DNA of 20,893 nucleotides from JBELMB01 sp042088665 (GTDB lineage Bacteria > Pseudomonadota > Alphaproteobacteria > Rhodobacterales > Rhodobacteraceae), in the NCBI GenBank assembly GCA_042088665.1, contig JBELMB010000084.1:1-20893 (forward strand). The letters are read 5' to 3'. Positions within the stretch are counted from its first letter, which is position 1, and each line of letters starts with the position of its first letter. The notes under the pieces were generated by a model, which was given only the letters and a program-made list of their open reading frames with translations, was not told the origin of the DNA and did no database searches. Of the stretch, positions 14,468 to 20,893 are shown piece after piece. The position numbers and the translations under genes are program-made.

Positions 14468-16537
14468 ATGACGCTTCACTGGACCGCGCCGCGCACAACC
14501 GTGTTTCGGGATGCTTATCTCGATTGGTCACGCCTGTTGGGCAAGCGCATGGAGGCCTTGCCACCGGTCGCCCCGGACCGCGGCGATCACTTTGAGCCGA
14601 TCTTTGTCAGGCTGATCCCGGGCGAGGCTGCGCAAGCGGCCCGTCGGGCCCTGCTGGCAGGGGTGGCCCGGGCCGGTGCCCTGCTGATGGATCCGCATGA
14701 AACCACCCGCCTGCAATCGCGTATCGACACACCGCAAAGCCTGGACGGTCTGCCGGACGAATACGCGCTTTACCGGCGCGTGGGTACGCCAGACAGCGAC
14801 TTTGCCACGCTTTTCGATGTGCTCGACACGGGGGTGCCGCTGCATTTGCGCAGAGCGAACGCGCCTTCCGGACAAGACAGCCTGCCCGCCCGAAATGCGC
14901 CACGTGGTGCGCCGATCATGGCGATCATCGACGACGGCATCGGATTTCTGAACAGCCGCTTTTGCCGCCGCAACAGGAACGGCCACCTGCGCTCGCGCTT
15001 TCACGCGGTCTGGCTGCAGGCATTGGAAAGTCGCAGTGACACGGGTGGTGTGCTGGCGGGGGACGTGCTGGACTACAAGGAGATCGAGGCGCTTTTTGAC
15101 CAACCCGAAGGCGATGCCTACGCCGCTCTGAACGCCCGGGTGAATGGTCCGATGACCCGTCCGGCGACGGGGTTCATGACCAGTCATGGCACCCATGTGC
15201 TGGATCTTGCCGCGGGCGCGGACCCGTTGGACAGCGAAGATCCGGTGCGCAGCTGGCCTTTGTTGGGCGTGCAACTCCCGTCCGAGACCATCGACGACAC
15301 CTCTGGCATGTGGTTCGAAAGCTACATGATACAGGGATTGCGCTGGATCCTGATGCAGGCGCGCGAGATCAACGCACAGGCGCCGGTCATCGTGAACCTG
15401 TCGCTTGGCATCTCGGCCGGACCGAAGAACGGCAGCCGCTTTGTCGAACACCAGATGGCCCGCGAGGCCCGCCTCTGGGAAGAGGTGACCGGCCAACCCG
15501 TGCGCCTTGTCTGGTCCTTCGGGAACATGCACCGCGGCGATCTGATCGCCAAATGGGATCTCCCGCAGGACAAGCAACAAAGACCGGCGGAGATGGCGCT
15601 GACCTGTCGCATCCAGCCCGATGACATGACCGCCAGTTTCGTCGAGATCCGGACCCGCAGACTCCCCATCGACGGCATCACAGTCCACCTGACCGCCCCG
15701 AACGGAACGACCAGCGGCCCTGTCGCACTCGCGCCGGGGGAGACGATCTCGCTTGAAGATGGCAGCGACGCGGTGGCGCGGTTGTATCACCAGCCCGCGC
15801 GCCGCTACGACGCAACCGTGGAAGAGCCCGCGCATTACGTGCTTGCGCTCGCCCCGACCCGCGCCCGCAAGACGGCCGAGCCGGTGGCTCCGGCAGGGGC
15901 ATGGCGCATCGGGGTGCAATATGAGGGCGACGCCGAGGCACAGGTGCTGTTGCAGATCCAGCGAGACGACGCGCTGGGAGGCAGCCAGTTGCGCGGCCGA
16001 CAAGCCTATTTCGACGACCCCAAGGGCTATGGCTGGGACACCAGCGGCGCCTCTTACAACGCGCCGCAGACCGGCTGCCCGATTGCGCTGGACGGCACGC
16101 ACAATGCTCTGGCGACAGCCCCTGCACGACAGGTGTTTTCTGTGGGTGCCGCGGCCTCTTCCGGGCGCGCGGCAGGGCCGGATGTGCGAAACTTTGCCCC
16201 GGCGTATTACACCGGCGCGGGCGCCACATGGTCGGTGGACGGGCCAACGGTGTCGACCTTGGTGGACCATGGGCCCTTTGGACTGGGGAGCCGCGCGGCA
16301 GGCACGCTCACCGGGTCGACCCGTCGACTGGGGGGCACCAGCGCCGCGGCAGGTCGGTTGAGCCGCGCGCTGGGCCTCTCTGCCAGCCTGATCGCACATA
16401 ACGCGACCCGCCCGGAAACGACCCAATTGGACGATCTGAACAGGGCGATGCTGGATATTTTCGTGGTGCCGGAAGCGGTGCAAAACCGACTTGGCGGGCA
16501 GGTCGTCGTGGTGCCTGACAGCGGGTTGTCCTTGTAG
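14468..16537 (+). CDS. Subtilisin-like serine protease (peptidase S8), no signal peptide
   Basis: A 689-residue protein with all subtilase signatures. Asp155 is in IMAIIDDGIGF, His240 in SHGTHVLDLAAG, and VIVNLSLGIS is at about 307-316. The oxyanion Asn353 is in VWSFGNMHRG and the nucleophile Ser625 in GGTSAAAGRLSRAL. A beta-rich insertion of about 200 residues (about 380-560) separates the Asn and Ser blocks. The N-terminal 150 residues are unassigned and could be a regulatory or inhibitory part. There is no signal peptide or membrane segment, so it is probably cytoplasmic or exported by a non-Sec route; most bacterial subtilases are secreted. ATG 14468 has AAGGGGA upstream. The triad is intact, so activity is expected. 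The gene is divergent from the bromoperoxidase-like gene and the two may share a control region; substrate unknown. Confidence 0.92.
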   Translation: MTLHWTAPRTTVFRDAYLDWSRLLGKRMEALPPVAPDRGDHFEPIFVRLIPGEAAQAARRALLAGVARAGALLMDPHETTRLQSRIDTPQSLDGLPDEYALYRRVGTPDSDFATLFDVLDTGVPLHLRRANAPSGQDSLPARNAPRGAPIMAIIDDGIGFLNSRFCRRNRNGHLRSRFHAVWLQALESRSDTGGVLAGDVLDYKEIEALFDQPEGDAYAALNARVNGPMTRPATGFMTSHGTHVLDLAAGADPLDSEDPVRSWPLLGVQLPSETIDDTSGMWFESYMIQGLRWILMQAREINAQAPVIVNLSLGISAGPKNGSRFVEHQMAREARLWEEVTGQPVRLVWSFGNMHRGDLIAKWDLPQDKQQRPAEMALTCRIQPDDMTASFVEIRTRRLPIDGITVHLTAPNGTTSGPVALAPGETISLEDGSDAVARLYHQPARRYDATVEEPAHYVLALAPTRARKTAEPVAPAGAWRIGVQYEGDAEAQVLLQIQRDDALGGSQLRGRQAYFDDPKGYGWDTSGASYNAPQTGCPIALDGTHNALATAPARQVFSVGAAASSGRAAGPDVRNFAPAYYTGAGATWSVDGPTVSTLVDHGPFGLGSRAAGTLTGSTRRLGGTSAAAGRLSRALGLSASLIAHNATRPETTQLDDLNRAMLDIFVVPEAVQNRLGGQVVVVPDSGLSL

Positions 16538-17051
16538 TGTCCACGGGATCCGCGCTGATCGTCAGGGACAAGAGAGCGTCAGGTTTGCAGACAAACACGC
16601 ACAGAGTATTACGCCCTGAGCCGCTTCTGGACAAATCCGGGTCGCGGCCTGCGTCGCTCGTTTCGGTTGCAGATCGGCTGCACGGCATGTCGGACATGTA
16701 TGGCAGGCTGCATCGGCGTTGACGCCGAAACATTTTGGCCAGAGGCAAGGCGCCGGTGGCTGGCTTGCGGCGCTGGTCTCTACGTTGGAAAGCCACGCGG
16801 GCCTGCACAAGCGTCCAAGACAGATCCGGCGCGCCCCGAACGAGCACCAATGCGACCGTCAGGCAGCGGCATCCTTTAGACCTCAGACGCCCAAAAATCC
16901 GACGCGATACACGTTTTGTTTTCCGAATCGCCCCAGGATAAAGGTCGGTAGGGAGAGGGATGCGCCGCGCAAAAGCACCGGGTGAAACGCCCGGTCCCAT
17001 TGGTGTGGCCCGCTTGCCCGCACCCCCTTGGCCATCACCTGAACCGAAACG
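16538..17051. other. Gene-free stretch after the S8 protease
   Basis: No supported gene on either strand; open frames are short or Arg-rich. It contains perfect inverted repeats CGGCGT-TG-ACGCCG (16714-16727) and ACCGGG-TGAAACG-CCCGGT (16977-16995). No insertion-sequence ends, tRNA or protein remnants that I recognise are present. It could host a small RNA or a decayed gene. Confidence 0.5.
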
Positions 17052-17084
17052 AAAAAAGCCGGAACGCCACGAAAGCGTCCCGGC
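17052..17084 (-). terminator. Intrinsic terminator of the PAP2/haloperoxidase gene
   Basis: Read on the minus strand it is GCCGGGACGC, a 7-base loop, GCGTTCCGGC and then TTTTTT. The stem has nine pairs and one mismatch. It lies 50 bp beyond the stop codon of the minus-strand gene that ends at 17135, so it is a textbook Rho-independent terminator for that gene. Confidence 0.9.
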
Positions 17085-17134
17085 CCACTGGTAAATGCCG
17101 GAGGTACAGGCTCCAGCATACTCGCAATCCTGTC

Positions 17135-18247
17135 TTACCATTCCGCCTTGGCGGTATCCCACATCTCACGCATCCAGGCAGGCACCAGGGAGGGATCCAG
17201 CGTCACGGTCGACGTCTCGACCATCGTGCTGTCGTCCAGCGCCGCGCTGAGCGCCGCAAGCGTAAAGTCCCCGGCATAGGTATCGCCGCGGAAGACCCGC
17301 ATCGGCGCCTCGGTTTCTCCGTCCAGCAAACGGACCAGCGCTTCCGCGATGCCCAGCCCGAGGATGGCACCTGCCATGCTGTCGGTGGGGAAATGCACCC
17401 CGGCAACCGTGCGGTTCATCGCGATGCGCTCGGCGTGCCGATATAGCTCGTTCCCCTGCGCGATCTCTGTCACCGGGCTAAAGGCCCGCTGATAGAAGAG
17501 CCGCGTCAACAGGGTGGCAGAGGCAAAACTCTCGGTCGCATGCCCGGAAGGCCAGGCCCCGTGGCCGGGGGTCTGGATCACCGGCTGCACCTTGCTGGAC
17601 ATCGCAATTGGCCGGGCCACGTCAAACCCGTGTTTGAGCGGCATCTCCAGCGCCACGCACAGCCGGAACAGCGCCTGGTTCAGCGCCAGTGTCCACTTCG
17701 TGGCGTCGGGCGCCATGTATCCCACCAGTGCAAAGAAACTCTGCACATCGCCGGTCTGCATGATCGTTTCAGACAGCCGGTCGCCCCGCAGATCCGCATA
17801 GGTGCGCAGATAGGGCAATTGCTCCGTCGCGAGAAAAGCATTGGTCGGTTTCTTCAGTGTGACGATGCGTTGCCCGCCAAGAGCCACATGCCCTTCGTCA
17901 TGCGCACCGGTGCCCGAGGGCAAGGACACGTCAAACAGGCTCTGGATGGACTGGTCCATCACCGCGCGGCGCGGTCCTGTTGCCATGGTCTTGAGCGCGG
18001 CAAAAGACGAGCGCCCCTCGCCGATCGGCGTGCGGTCGGCGCTGCCGTCCCAGAACCCCACAGTCCCGTCCCGCGCCATGCCCAGCGCCGAAGAGGTAAA
18101 GCCGCTGTCCGGTCCGCCCTGATGGTTTTCCGTCGCCTGATGGTTCTGGTGGTTTTGATGGTTCTGGTGGTTCTGATGATTTTGATGGTTCTGGTGATTT
18201 TGATGGTTTTGATGGTTTTGATGATTATCAAGTCCGAATAGAGGCAT
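17135..18247 (-). CDS. PAP2 / vanadium-dependent haloperoxidase family protein with NHQ repeats
   Basis: A 370-residue protein with the full PAP2/vanadium-haloperoxidase signature: K205 and R212-P213 in LKHGFDVARP, the S234-G235-H236 block in AWPSGHATESFASATLL, and R279 and H285 in MNRTVAGVHFPTD. These residues bind vanadate in haloperoxidases or phosphate in acid phosphatases, so oxidation of halides or phosphatase activity are both possible. Unlike the related-fold gene at 12685-14187, nothing in the active site is missing. The N-terminus is unusual: after MPLFGLD come ten uninterrupted Asn-His-Gln triplets, then ATE and one more NHQ. There is no Sec signal peptide. ATG 18247 has GCGGAG seven bases upstream and is preferred over GTG 18268. 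A strong terminator follows. The gene is divergent from the SARP-like regulator, which probably controls it. Confidence 0.88.
   Translation of the reverse strand: MPLFGLDNHQNHQNHQNHQNHQNHQNHQNHQNHQNHQATENHQGGPDSGFTSSALGMARDGTVGFWDGSADRTPIGEGRSSFAALKTMATGPRRAVMDQSIQSLFDVSLPSGTGAHDEGHVALGGQRIVTLKKPTNAFLATEQLPYLRTYADLRGDRLSETIMQTGDVQSFFALVGYMAPDATKWTLALNQALFRLCVALEMPLKHGFDVARPIAMSSKVQPVIQTPGHGAWPSGHATESFASATLLTRLFYQRAFSPVTEIAQGNELYRHAERIAMNRTVAGVHFPTDSMAGAILGLGIAEALVRLLDGETEAPMRVFRGDTYAGDFTLAALSAALDDSTMVETSTVTLDPSLVPAWMREMWDTAKAEW
18119..18226 (-). repeat. 9-bp codon repeat encoding (Asn-His-Gln)n
   Basis: Ten 9-bp units lie at 18137-18226 and an eleventh, separated by three codons, at 18119-18127. 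All encode Asn-His-Gln, but the codons vary freely (AAC/AAT, CAC/CAT, CAG/CAA). Differences fall only at third codon positions. Confidence 0.95.
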
Positions 18248-18405
18248 GTCCCAACTCCGCAATCCCACGCTGGTTACGTTGACTCTTCATAGCGTCATTC
18301 GTCAAAACCCTTCGCCAAACCCTTCGCAATATTAACTAAGATTTCACGCCTGTTGCCGAACCGCCCCCCCGGTGCTAGCTTTTCATCTGGTTGCGGGGGC
18401 CGGGG
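18248..18405. promoter_or_regulatory. Divergent control region with 12-bp direct repeat
   Basis: AAACCCTTCGC occurs at 18305-18315 and again at 18317-18327, a 12-bp period. Downstream, TTGCCG (18353-18358), a 17-base spacer and TAGCTT (18376-18381) form a plausible promoter for the regulator gene that starts at 18406. Short direct repeats next to a -35 box are the usual arrangement for SARP binding sites, so autoregulation and control of the neighbouring haloperoxidase gene are reasonable guesses. Confidence 0.5.
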
Positions 18406-20016
18406 ATGTCTTCTAGCAGAGACAAACGTTTCAAGATCGAAGTCCTGGGACCGTTCCGGGCCACTGGCGCGCGTGGTGTGGATCGCACCCCCAAGGGCGC
18501 GAAGAACCAGGCGCTGCTGGCGATGCTGGCGCTCAGCCCGGGCATGAGCCGCCCAAGGCGCTGGATCGAAGACAAGCTCTGGTCGACCTTCGGCCCCGAA
18601 CAGGCCGGGGCCAACCTTCGCCAGGCGCTGTCAAAGATCCGCGCCAGTCTCGGCCACGAAGCTGGTGTCCTGTGCGCCGACCGCCTGACCATTTCGCTGT
18701 CCGAAGCGCTGCTCGATGTCGACCTTCTGGTCGAGGTTGTGCCGTCAGACGAACGCACCGAGTTGCTCGAAGGGCTGGACGTCCGAGATCCCGAATTCGA
18801 GGACTGGTTGCGCCAGGAACGTGCGGCCCTGCAGGCCAAGGTCGCAAAGGCCACGCCCTCGGAAAGCCGCGGCGTGCTGATCAATTGCCGCGCAGATGCC
18901 ACGGATGCCACGCCCCATGGCCAGATCATGGGGGAAGTGCTGGCCAACCAGATCGGCGAGAACATCGCCGAACAGGTGCGCGCCTGGCGTCAGTCTGACC
19001 CGGATGAGGTCGGCAGTTCCACGCCGGCAGAGAGCGACATCCAGATCAGCACGCAGATCGTGCCCAACGGCGAGCGCCTCGCGATCTTTGTCAAGGCGCT
19101 GCACCGGCCCAGCGCCCGCATACTCTACTCCAAGCTGCAGCATCTGAAACATCCCCAAGACGTGCTGTCGGACGAAATCTACATCTCGCGCATGGTGTTC
19201 GAGGCCGCCGACCAGGTGCTGGGCAAACTGCCCCACGTTCTGGCAAAGGACCGCCCCGAAGCGCGCAGCACCGCGCTTTCGCGGCTTGGGCTCTACCGGA
19301 TGTTCAGCTTTGATCAGGACGCCCTGCGCGAGGCTTTTGGTCTGATGGATCAGGCCTTTCGCCACGATCAGAACGGCATCTATCTGGCGTGGTGCAGCCT
19401 GATCCGCATGACCCAGATGATGGAAATGTCCGAGGCACATCAAGGCGACTTGATGGACGAAACCATGGCGCTTTATGCCCGCGCGACGGAACTGGGGTCC
19501 GAGAACGGGCTGGTGCAGGCCATTGTCTCGAAGGTACGCGCCACCGCCCTTGGCGACACTGCCGGTGTCATCGACATGGCCATGGGCGCGGTGGAACGTA
19601 ACCCGGCCAGCGCCTTCGCGCTCAAGTCGCTGTCCGAAGGGTACATGCTCGCGGGCGAATTCGAGAAGGCCTTTGAAACCTCTTCCCGGGCCTGCCAGAT
19701 CGCGCGCACCTCGCCCTTCAAGCATTATTGGGACACCGGGCATTGCGTGATTGCCATCGCGAGCAACCGCCCCCTCGAAGCAATCGAGGCCGGGGAAGCC
19801 GCCGTGCGCGCCGCCCCCCTGTCGCGCCCGGCACACCGGCACCTTCTGGCGCTCTACGCGATGCAGGGAGAGTTCGAAAAGGCGCAGGCCGTGGCCGAGA
19901 AATTGGCCAAGATCGAGCCCGGCTTCACACTGGATCGGCTGGTGAACGACGAAACCTACCCGGTGCGGACCCTGCGCAACAAAGGGTTGCTTGAACCCCT
20001 AAGGACTCTGCTATAG
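18406..20016 (+). CDS. SARP-like transcriptional regulator (winged helix plus TPR)
   Basis: A 536-residue protein. Residues 8-105 form an OmpR/SARP-type winged-helix domain with the family pattern FKIEVLGPFRATG, TPKGAKNQALLAMLALSPGMSRPRRWIEDKLWSTFGPEQAGANLRQALSKIRASLG. A middle part near 150-185 (GVLINCRADATDATPHGQIMGEVLANQIGENIAEQV) resembles the alpha/beta link found in such regulators. About 270-525 is helical TPR-like repeat sequence (LKSLSEGYMLAGEFEKAFETSSRACQIA and HLLALYAMQGEFEKAQAVAEKLAKIEPGF). No receiver or ATPase domain is seen, so the signal is probably sensed through the TPR part. ATG 18406 is preferred, with the G-rich GCGGGGGCCGGGG upstream; TTG 18391 is possible. It is divergent from the PAP2/haloperoxidase gene, its likely target. 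Confidence 0.86.
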   Translation: MSSSRDKRFKIEVLGPFRATGARGVDRTPKGAKNQALLAMLALSPGMSRPRRWIEDKLWSTFGPEQAGANLRQALSKIRASLGHEAGVLCADRLTISLSEALLDVDLLVEVVPSDERTELLEGLDVRDPEFEDWLRQERAALQAKVAKATPSESRGVLINCRADATDATPHGQIMGEVLANQIGENIAEQVRAWRQSDPDEVGSSTPAESDIQISTQIVPNGERLAIFVKALHRPSARILYSKLQHLKHPQDVLSDEIYISRMVFEAADQVLGKLPHVLAKDRPEARSTALSRLGLYRMFSFDQDALREAFGLMDQAFRHDQNGIYLAWCSLIRMTQMMEMSEAHQGDLMDETMALYARATELGSENGLVQAIVSKVRATALGDTAGVIDMAMGAVERNPASAFALKSLSEGYMLAGEFEKAFETSSRACQIARTSPFKHYWDTGHCVIAIASNRPLEAIEAGEAAVRAAPLSRPAHRHLLALYAMQGEFEKAQAVAEKLAKIEPGFTLDRLVNDETYPVRTLRNKGLLEPLRTLL

Positions 20017-20293
20017 ACCTCCCAAACCCCTGTTATTAATAAATAATTAAGCACCAAAAATTGAATTTCGGTGGGATTACCCCGGGTTCATCCACCGCTG
20101 TGCACATTTCGAACACAATCCGGGCGCTTCTTTTGGGCCGAGGCAAACCAGCTTTGCCCGAACCGCCGCAAAACAGAACCGTCCGACGATGCCCGGCCTG
20201 TCCTTGCCCCGAAAAACCCGCAGGTCCGGGGCGGCAACTGCGCTCGGCACCTGACCGGCATTGTGACGTTGTTAGTGAAAAAGGACCATCGAG
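20017..20293. promoter_or_regulatory. AT-rich control region before the RTX gene
   Basis: A sharply AT-rich patch (20031-20068) stands out in GC-rich DNA. It contains the perfect palindrome TTATTAATAA (20033-20042) and AAATT-G-AATTT (20058-20068). It lies about 230 bp before the next start codon and may be a promoter or a nucleoid-protein site. No terminator of the regulator gene is evident. Confidence 0.4.
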
Positions 20294-20893
20294 ATGGCCA
20301 TCGTTGTTGTCACCCTTGCTGATTGGGACCAGCCTGCCTTCTGGTCTTCGCTCTCTGCGGACAATCTTTCCACGCTTGATCTGTCCGGGCTTGGACCCGA
20401 CTTCACCGCCGACCTTGATGCCTCGTCGGACACGCTGACGCTGTCAGACGGCGCGACGACCTTCGTGGTCGGCAGCGCCGGGACCTCGGGGGCGGACAGC
20501 ACGCTGGCCAGCGGGGCGGTGCACGACTTTGACAATCTGATCCTGCCGGACGGCAACAGCACGGCCCGGTTTGACAGCGACGCGCAGGACATTCTCGGCG
20601 GCGCGGGCGACGACGACGTGGACGTCACCGACGGGGATGACTACGTCGACGGCGGCGCGGGCGATGACACGATCCAAAGCTCTGGCGGCAACAACACGCT
20701 GAGCGGTGGCAGCGGCGACGACAGCCTCACCGGAGGCGCGGAGGCAGACACCCTCACCGGCGGCACCGGCGATGACAACATCGAGGGCGGCGGGGGAGAT
20801 GACCTGATAGAGGGCGACGGTGGCGCGGGCACGGACAACCTTTTGGTCAACGGCAGCTTTGAAAGCACCACGCTGGGCGCAGGCGGTCTGGAC
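20294..20893 (+). CDS. RTX hemolysin-type calcium-binding protein (partial, runs off window)
   Basis: The first 200 residues of an intact, open protein. ATG 20294 has AAGGA at the right distance (20281-20285). Residues 1-100 are a non-repetitive acidic N-terminus (MAIVVVTLADWDQPAFWSSL). From 102 to 177 come about seven GGxGxDxUx-type nonapeptides, such as GGAGDDDVD, GGAGDDTIQ, GGSGDDSLT, GGTGDDNIE and GGGGDDLIE, which bind Ca2+ in a beta-roll. The start of a new domain (NLLVNGSFESTTLGAGG) resembles the carbohydrate-binding-like 'NGSFE' domains common in Rhodobacterales RTX proteins. There is no Sec signal peptide, as expected for type I secretion with a C-terminal signal outside the window. 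It has no lesions, in contrast to the giant gene at the left end. Confidence 0.9.
   Translation, partial: MAIVVVTLADWDQPAFWSSLSADNLSTLDLSGLGPDFTADLDASSDTLTLSDGATTFVVGSAGTSGADSTLASGAVHDFDNLILPDGNSTARFDSDAQDILGGAGDDDVDVTDGDDYVDGGAGDDTIQSSGGNNTLSGGSGDDSLTGGAEADTLTGGTGDDNIEGGGGDDLIEGDGGAGTDNLLVNGSFESTTLGAGGLD

Noticed and set aside
14347..14595. Small plus-strand gene that starts at ATG 14347
   Set aside because: It overlaps the start of the protease gene, is Arg/Cys-rich and has no ribosome binding site; it lies across the promoter region.
14528..16483. 651-codon minus-strand frame opposite the S8 protease
   Set aside because: The plus strand carries a complete subtilase with triad and ribosome binding site. 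The antisense product has no recognisable domain and an excess of Arg, His and Gln.
16538..17051. Transposon or integron remnant after the protease gene
   Set aside because: No terminal inverted repeats, target-site duplication or transposase sequence could be seen.
17540..18241. Plus-strand frame ending in a Leu/Val/Met-rich, membrane-like tail
   Set aside because: The hydrophobic tail is only the complement of the Asn-His-Gln repeat. The rest is antisense to an intact PAP2 domain.
18745..19842. 365-codon minus-strand frame opposite the regulator
   Set aside because: Antisense shadow of a well-supported SARP-like protein; no motif or ribosome binding site.

Overview
The window looks like chromosomal DNA from a marine alphaproteobacterium of the Rhodobacterales (Roseobacter group). 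This rests on the GC-rich coding sequence, the RTX-type giant proteins, the DUF1194 protein, the SARP-like winged-helix/TPR regulator, a perfect FnrL-type box and an alphaproteobacterial-style ParE. The assignment comes from family content, not from a marker-gene tree.

Left third (1-8144). A gene-free leader (1-349) carries a run of small perfect hairpins. It is followed by one very large gene for a secreted or surface RTX/adhesin-like protein, roughly 350-7583. Five frame changes and two in-frame TAA codons break it. The open segments read as one continuous ancestral protein of about 2,400 residues that ends in six 49-residue tyrosine/aspartate-rich repeats. A 561-bp spacer with two copies of a 37-bp palindromic element then leads to the next gene.

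Middle (8145-12700). Intact parE (topoisomerase IV subunit B) is followed by a decayed secreted-protein remnant and a lipoprotein-like protein with an HEATH (HExxH) motif. Next come a small periplasmic c-type cytochrome on the minus strand and a divergent DUF1194/VWA protein. An FnrL box lies between the last two. The DUF1194 gene ends inside a four-copy 34-bp tandem array in which the last codons, the stop codon and a terminator-like hairpin are repeated.

Right third (12685-20893). The minus-strand gene at 12685-14187 resembles algal/cyanobacterial vanadium bromoperoxidases but has altered vanadate-site residues. It is divergent from a signal-peptide-less subtilisin-like (S8) protease with a complete catalytic triad. 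Further right, a minus-strand PAP2/vanadium-haloperoxidase protein with intact vanadate/phosphate-site residues begins with ten Asn-His-Gln tripeptides. It is divergent from a SARP-like transcriptional regulator, and the shared control region has a 12-bp direct repeat. The window ends inside a second, intact RTX calcium-binding protein. The two haloperoxidase-fold genes, the protease and the regulator are the best candidates for an uncharacterised functional module. That link rests on proximity and divergent pairing only.
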